Shown: one piece after another, positions 59,786 to 64,000 of the stretch
How positions within the stretch are numbered: the stretch's first letter is position 1
Layout of the letters: every line of letters begins with the position of its first letter
Position numbers and translations under genes: made by a program
The notes under the pieces: model-generated
What the model was told of the DNA's origin: nothing
Database searches by the model: none
What the model saw: the letters and a program-made list of their open reading frames with translations, nothing else
Source: UBA5336 sp039818165
GTDB lineage: Bacteria > Pseudomonadota > Alphaproteobacteria > Caulobacterales > Hyphomonadaceae
NCBI GenBank assembly: GCA_039818165.1
Contig: JBCBUL010000011.1
Location: forward strand, 1-64,000
DNA: 64,000 bases
Reading direction: 5' to 3'

Positions 59786-61104
59786 GTTCAACAACAGTTG
59801 ACCAATCCGCTCCGCAAGTCCGCGCAGGAGCCATTATCCCATGGACCAATCCGCAGGATAGACCTGCCGACTTCAGACTTGGCGAAACGGCAGGGCTGGT
59901 GGACGCGCTTGGCTGCGAGCTTGCCTTTCTCGACAGCGCCCAACTACGCCAGCCCAGTCCATCACACCTTCTGTCCGGAGGTCTGCTGGACAACCTTTCG
60001 CAAAAACTGACGGAGGCAGAGTGTTCGATCTGTGTGATCGACAGCGCGCTTACGCCAGTGCAGCAGCGCAATCTGGAACGCGCTCTGAATGTGAAGGTGA
60101 TTGATCGAACCGGTCTCATTCTGGAGATTTTCGGTCTTCGGGCCCGCACGCGGGAAGGCCAGCTCCAGGTGGAGCTGGCGCGGATCACCTATGAGCGTTC
60201 TCGCCTGGTGCGCACCTGGACCCACCTTGAACGCCAACGTGGGGGCAGGGGCTTCCTGTCAGGGCCAGGAGAAACACAGCTTGAAGCCGACAGGCGTATG
60301 CTGGACCGGACGATGAAGAATTTGCGCCGCGACCTGGACGATGTTCGCAGGACCCGAGGCCTACAGAGAGCAGGGCGCGAGAAGGCAGGCGTCCCAGTCG
60401 TATCGCTCGTTGGATACACCAACGCTGGAAAGTCCACACTGTTCAACCGGTTGGCGGGATCGGATGTTCTGGCCAAAGACATGCCGTTCGCGACGCTCGA
60501 TCCAACAATCCGACGCATAAACCTCCCTGTGGTCGGTGATGTGGCCTTGGTTGATACCGTGGGGTTTATCACGGACCTGCCAACCCACTTGATCGATGCG
60601 TTCCAGGCCACTCTGGAGGAGGCCGTCGAGTCAGACCTTCTGGTCCATGTTCGCGACCGAGCTGCCGAGTCCGATGAATCGCAAAAACAAGACGTCCTCG
60701 CCGTCTTGGCGCGCCTGGAAGCGGAGTCCGGCACACCGCTGCCCCCCATCATTGAAGTCTGGAACAAGGCGGACTCACTCGATCCCGACCGCCACGAAGC
60801 GCTTAGCCTCGCGGCGCGCACGAGCGAAGCACCACCCGCAGTTCTGGTGTCTGCATTGAATGGTGAAGGATTGGACCGCCTTCAGGACGTGATGGAAGCC
60901 ATGCTTCTGAAGGGGGCCCACACATTCGAATTCAGCCTCGCCCCAGAAGATGGACGTGCCCGGGCCTGGCTGCATGAGTATGGAGATGTTCTGGACGAAG
61001 ACGTTTCAGATGCCGGCGGCAGCACGCTGCGAGTTCGCCTCACAAAAGTGGGCGCCGGCAAATTCGAATCGGCCTTTCCAGACGTATCCCAGACGGGCTC
61101 CTAG
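59782..61104 (+). CDS. hflX: Ribosome-associated GTPase HflX
   Basis: A 440-residue GTPase that splits stalled ribosomes. The HflX N-terminal domain (about 1-200), with the GGRGFLSGPGETQLEADRRML signature near residue 155, is followed by the G domain: G1 GYTNAGKST, G3 DTVGFITDLP, G4 NKAD. TTG 59782 overlaps the hfq stop by four bases, as usual for the hfq-hflX pair. It is convergent with mazG; their stop codons share CTAG. Confidence 0.9.
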   Translation: MSSTTVDQSAPQVRAGAIIPWTNPQDRPADFRLGETAGLVDALGCELAFLDSAQLRQPSPSHLLSGGLLDNLSQKLTEAECSICVIDSALTPVQQRNLERALNVKVIDRTGLILEIFGLRARTREGQLQVELARITYERSRLVRTWTHLERQRGGRGFLSGPGETQLEADRRMLDRTMKNLRRDLDDVRRTRGLQRAGREKAGVPVVSLVGYTNAGKSTLFNRLAGSDVLAKDMPFATLDPTIRRINLPVVGDVALVDTVGFITDLPTHLIDAFQATLEEAVESDLLVHVRDRAAESDESQKQDVLAVLARLEAESGTPLPPIIEVWNKADSLDPDRHEALSLAARTSEAPPAVLVSALNGEGLDRLQDVMEAMLLKGAHTFEFSLAPEDGRARAWLHEYGDVLDEDVSDAGGSTLRVRLTKVGAGKFESAFPDVSQTGS

Positions 61105-61928
61105 GCTTCGCGCGCTTTCACCGCGCTCCAAAGCGCTTCCTGGGCATCCAGGTCGAGGTCCGCAAACCGCTTGCCTTGCTCGAGTGCGAGCTGTTCCATG
61201 GCACGGAATCTGCGCTCAAATTTTGAATTGGCCCGGCGTAGAGCCAATTCCGGATCGGTTTTTAGTCGCCGTGCGAGGTTTGCGCACACAAATAACAGAT
61301 CGCCAATTTCATCCTCTACAGCGTCTTTGTCTTTGCTGGCTATTGCGGCTTTTACCTCGCCGACTTCCTCTTCTAGCTTCTCAAAGATCGGCTCTGGTGT
61401 TGCCCAATCAAAACCGACGCGAGCAGCCCGCTTCTGGAGCTTCTCCGCGCGCATCAGCGCCGGAAGCGCGAGCGCTACATCATCCAGGACGGATCCATCC
61501 TTTCCGCGCTTTGCACGCTCGGCCGCCTTCATTTCTTCCCACGCTACAGTCTGTCCATCGGCGTCGCGGTTATCAGGCTGCTCGAACACGTGTGGGTGGC
61601 GGCGAACCATCTTGTCAGCGATAGCGTTGGCCACTGCAGTCGCCGAAAACGCACCTTTTTCGCTAGCCATCTGGCTATGAAACGCAACCTGGAACAAGAG
61701 ATCGCCCAACTCGTCGCGCAGATCACCCATATCGCTGCGCTGAATGGCATCGGCGACTTCATAGGCTTCCTCAATCGTATACGGCGCGATCGTTTCAAAG
61801 CTCTGTTCCAGATCCCATGGGCACCCGGTCGACGGGGTACGGAGCGCCGCCATAATCTCCAAGAGCCGGGCAAAAGCCTCTCCAGCGTCTGCAAACTCTG
61901 ACCGAACAGGTGTGACGGGGTCTGACAT
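61101..61928 (-). CDS. mazG: Nucleoside triphosphate pyrophosphohydrolase MazG
   Basis: A 275-residue protein with two MazG domains. The first has CPWDLEQSFETIAPYTIEEAYEVADAI and GDLRDELGDLLFQVAFHSQM (the EExxE...ExxD metal site); the second has EKLEEEVGEVKAAIASKDKDAVEDEIGDLLFVCANLAR. It hydrolyses NTPs to NMP and pyrophosphate, a housekeeping and (p)ppGpp-limiting role. ATG 61928 is preceded by GGAGAGAG; the longer start at 61979 has none. Confidence 0.95.
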   Translation of the reverse strand: MSDPVTPVRSEFADAGEAFARLLEIMAALRTPSTGCPWDLEQSFETIAPYTIEEAYEVADAIQRSDMGDLRDELGDLLFQVAFHSQMASEKGAFSATAVANAIADKMVRRHPHVFEQPDNRDADGQTVAWEEMKAAERAKRGKDGSVLDDVALALPALMRAEKLQKRAARVGFDWATPEPIFEKLEEEVGEVKAAIASKDKDAVEDEIGDLLFVCANLARRLKTDPELALRRANSKFERRFRAMEQLALEQGKRFADLDLDAQEALWSAVKAREA

Positions 61929-61987
61929 CAACTCTCTCCAAGAACCGCGTTCCAGAGCGTTAATGCCCATCGCGGTCACGGTCCACA

Positions 61988-62000
61988 GGGGGGGGAGGGG
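61988..62000 (+). repeat. Homopolymer G tract upstream of mazG
   Basis: Eight consecutive G, one A, and four G (61988-62000) lie about 60 bases upstream of the mazG start, in a 212-base gap before the metallo-hydrolase gene (which ends at 62141). The gap also holds the inverted repeat CATAAT-CTAC-ATTATG (62120-62135). No ORF, RNA gene or strong terminator is seen in it. Confidence 0.55.
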
Positions 62001-62140
62001 TGCACCGAGCTAGGCTGCAGTCCGAATGAACAAAGTGACGATCCCTAGAGTGGAGAACGATCGAGCTGCAGGGGCCGGCAATGACTGCATGGCGACCGCG
62101 CACATAAACCCAAAGATCGCATAATCTACATTATGGGAAA

Positions 62141-62959
62141 TTATGTGTCTGGATATCCAAGCTCTACAGTGAAACCGTCATAGGCCGGTTCAACGCCGCT
62201 GGGCAGCTCATTCGTCAAAGTCTGGTAATCCATATCGACATGCAGGTTCGTTAGAATCGTGCGCCGGGCGCCAATTTCGCGGCTCCATTCAAGCGACTGC
62301 TCCAAATGGGCATGGCTGGCATGGGGCGCGTATCGAAGCGCATCAACAATGAACACGTCGACGCCGTGCAGCGCCTGTAGGCTGTCCTCCGGCAAGGCAT
62401 TCACATCATTGCAATAGGCCAAGTTTCCGATGCGAAACCCCAGCGACACGATCGCGCCATGGATTTGGCGAAGGGGCAAAACATCAACAGCGCCCGATGG
62501 TCCTTCAATGGAAAAGGCCTCTCCTGGTGAAATGAGCGGTTTGAGGTCGAGAATTGGAGGATACCCCCCTTCTCCCTTGAAAACATAACGGAACTTGGGC
62601 TCAAGTGATCCGTGGGTCTCGGCATCCATATACGCTGGAATGCGTTGGCGCATCCGATAAGCCAGCGGGCGGATGTCATCGATACCGTGGGTTTGGTCAG
62701 CATGGTCGTGGGAAAACACAATCGCGTCGATAGCATCTGTTTGTGCTGCAAGCAGCTGCTGGCGCAAATCGGGCGATGTGTCGATCAGGATGCGCGTTGG
62801 TCGGTCAGAGGTCGTGTCCGACACTTCGACAAGGACGGAACATCGCAACCGATAATTTCGCGGCTCGTTCGGATCGCATGCCCCCCAATCGCCACCAACG
62901 CGCGGCACACCTCCCGAGGATCCGGTTCCCAGAAAAGTAAGTGTCAGGTTCCGGCTCAA
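62141..62959 (-). CDS. Metallo-beta-lactamase-fold hydrolase, PhnP-like
   Basis: A 272-residue metal-dependent hydrolase, close in pattern to PhnP (phosphoribosyl cyclic phosphodiesterase). The zinc site SHDHADQTHG, the start LTFLGTGSSGGVPRVGGDWGACDP and ASHAHLEQSLEWS, TNLHVDMDY are the family markers. TTG 62959 overlaps the tatD stop by four bases. The pair tatD-phnP-like gene is a usual neighbour pair in alphaproteobacteria. Confidence 0.9.
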   Translation of the reverse strand: MSRNLTLTFLGTGSSGGVPRVGGDWGACDPNEPRNYRLRCSVLVEVSDTTSDRPTRILIDTSPDLRQQLLAAQTDAIDAIVFSHDHADQTHGIDDIRPLAYRMRQRIPAYMDAETHGSLEPKFRYVFKGEGGYPPILDLKPLISPGEAFSIEGPSGAVDVLPLRQIHGAIVSLGFRIGNLAYCNDVNALPEDSLQALHGVDVFIVDALRYAPHASHAHLEQSLEWSREIGARRTILTNLHVDMDYQTLTNELPSGVEPAYDGFTVELGYPDT

Positions 62960-63741
62960 ACGGGCGTTCCCTTCGCCACTTTCTGAAACAATCTCAGAGC
63001 ATTTGCTTCCGTAATCCGCGCAATCTGGCCCGCATCCACATCAAACACCCGCCCCAGTGCCGCCCCCACATCTGAAAGATAGGCGGGCTCATTGCGCCGC
63101 CCGCGATGGGGCACTGGCGCAAGATAAGGACAATCGGTTTCGAGGATTATCCGCTCCAGCGGCAATTGGGAGATCACGTCGCGCACATCATGGGCGTTTT
63201 TGAATGACAGGATACCAGAAACAGAAACGTATCCCCCAAGCGAAAGCCCCAACTCCGCCAAATCGTGGCCGCCAGTATAGCAGTGCAGCAAAGGGGTGAA
63301 GGCCCGTTGGCTATGGCGCTCAGCAAGGACTTGCATCACTACTGTGTCCGCCTCCCGGGTATGGAGAATAAGCGGCAGACCGGTCTCCTGCGCCGCCGTG
63401 ATGTGTTCGTGCAGGCTGCGGACCTGGTCGGCCTCAGGACTGTATCCGTAATGATAATCGAGCCCGGTCTCGCCAATAGCGACCACATTGAGGTCGTTTG
63501 AGGCCTCAATCAGGGTTTCAGCGCGCAGGTCTGTAAAGTCCTTGGCATGGTGGGGATGCACGCCGACAGAGCACCAAATGTCCGGATGGGTGTCCGCAAT
63601 CGCATGGACGTCGGGAAAATTATCGAACCGGTCACAGATCGCGAGGAAGCGACGAACACCGCTGGCACGGGCGCGAGCGAGCACGTCGTCGAGATCCTTG
63701 GCAAACGCGTCGCCATGAAGGTTCACATGGGTGTCAAACAT
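62956..63741 (-). CDS. tatD: TatD-family metal-dependent DNase
   Basis: A 261-residue TIM-barrel hydrolase of the TatD family. The block VNLHGDAF at the start has H4-type DTHVN, in which the second histidine of the usual HxH motif is Asn; the other ligands are normal: IGETGLDYHYG (Glu), LILHTREA (His), LLHCYTGG (His) and ETDCPYLAPVPHRGRRNEP (Asp). Activity would still be possible, as one metal position would change. ATG 63741 is used. It is 9 bases from the end of the next gene on the minus strand. Confidence 0.9.
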   Translation of the reverse strand: MFDTHVNLHGDAFAKDLDDVLARARASGVRRFLAICDRFDNFPDVHAIADTHPDIWCSVGVHPHHAKDFTDLRAETLIEASNDLNVVAIGETGLDYHYGYSPEADQVRSLHEHITAAQETGLPLILHTREADTVVMQVLAERHSQRAFTPLLHCYTGGHDLAELGLSLGGYVSVSGILSFKNAHDVRDVISQLPLERIILETDCPYLAPVPHRGRRNEPAYLSDVGAALGRVFDVDAGQIARITEANALRLFQKVAKGTPV

Positions 63742-63750
63742 GTCGGATGT

Positions 63751-64000
63751 CTACGCTGCGCTGTAGTGTTCTTGAAGCCCTGAAACGAGTTTCGCTGTGG
63801 TCTGTCCACGGTCCATGGCATCTCTGCTGGCATGGTCGAGCGTGCGTGTAACCCAAAGCCATGCATTGGCCAGTCCCGGTGTCTCTATGGCGCGTCTGCT
63901 CAGCCCTTCGAGGAGGCCAGACGCGAAAGCCCCGAAACTCTCATCGCTCTTCGCTGCCGAAGCGAAGACTGACGGCACGTCACGCATGGCGCCGCGATCA
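63751..64000 (-). CDS. Partial gene at the right edge, possibly the DNA polymerase III delta' C-terminus
   Basis: Only about 82 residues are visible; the frame continues to the window edge, so the 5' end is missing. It is an alpha-helical segment (GLLEGLSRRAIETPGLANAWLWVTRTLDHASRDAMDRGQTTAKLVSGL) that resembles the C-terminal helical domain of the clamp-loader subunit HolB. The usual order here is tmk-holB-(metG)-tatD, which supports this, but metG is absent. The assignment is a guess. Confidence 0.4.
   Translation of the reverse strand, partial: DRGAMRDVPSVFASAAKSDESFGAFASGLLEGLSRRAIETPGLANAWLWVTRTLDHASRDAMDRGQTTAKLVSGLQEHYSAA

Noticed and set aside
1..64000. Search for CRISPR arrays, tRNA/rRNA genes, IS elements, integrases and phage genes
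   Set aside because: No regularly spaced direct repeats, cloverleaf-like sequences or transposase/integrase motifs were recognised by reading. A tRNA scan and a transposase search would be needed to be certain.

Overview
The window looks like chromosomal DNA of a stalked or budding alphaproteobacterium of the Caulobacterales type (Hyphomonadaceae or Caulobacteraceae; the exact genus cannot be told from sequence reading alone). Reasons: the run ntrB-ntrC-ntrY-ntrX-trkA-trkH-hfq-hflX, the run rpoZ-rsh-pyrE-pdxJ-acpS-rnc-era-recO, lipA-ratA-pncC-ispDF-dusB, a fused ispDF, an aspartate/glutamate-type Bpt transferase, and a complete type II secretion operon placed directly after a large surface-lipoprotein gene and a TonB-dependent receptor, an arrangement I recall from Caulobacter crescentus (the elpS locus). 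Nearly all of the DNA is coding, genes are tightly packed, and stop/start overlaps of 1-4 bases are common. I saw no rRNA, tRNA, CRISPR array, insertion sequence, integrase or phage gene.

Layout. 1-2300: a truncated membrane protein, a small single-helix membrane protein, a short A24 prepilin peptidase and a 2-oxoglutarate/Fe(II) oxygenase-like protein. 2300-8700: a regulatory region with a tandem Pho-box-like site, a 1,037-residue surface lipoprotein made of two copies of one unit, a strong terminator, and a 930-residue TonB-dependent receptor. 8800-20250: twelve type II secretion genes gspC-N in canonical order, followed by a small lipoprotein that may be an accessory or pilotin. 20240-26000: a threonine/serine dehydratase coupled to that operon, a soluble lytic transglycosylase, dapA, smpB, a family-5 uracil-DNA glycosylase and a NYN-domain protein. 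26080-35900: rpoZ, the (p)ppGpp synthetase/hydrolase, pyrE, pdxJ, acpS, rnc, era, recO, parC and lemA. 35910-46270: a TRAP transporter operon, bpt, an SLC13-type transporter with regulatory RCK_C domains, an orphan motB-like gene, a beta-hydroxyacid dehydrogenase, a frameshifted DUF389 membrane protein and an acyl-CoA/ACP ligase. 46370-64000: lipA, ratA, pncC, ispDF, dusB, two NtrB/C-type two-component pairs, potassium uptake genes, hfq, hflX, mazG, a PhnP-like metallo-hydrolase, tatD and the edge of one more gene.

How it works together. The most interesting unit is the 2.5-20 kb block. The Pho-box-like repeats, the duplicated beta-helix-like surface lipoprotein, the outer-membrane receptor and the secretion machine suggest a phosphate-starvation module that puts a protein on the cell surface, imports something through a TonB receptor and exports degradative enzymes. 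The second theme is nitrogen control: NtrC here lacks the sigma-54 contact loop (GAFTGA) because about 17 residues are missing between Walker A and Walker B, and NtrX also lacks the motif, so neither is expected to be a classical sigma-54 activator. A third observation is structural: of six convergent gene junctions, five have stop codons that overlap by exactly four bases, leaving no room for a terminator.
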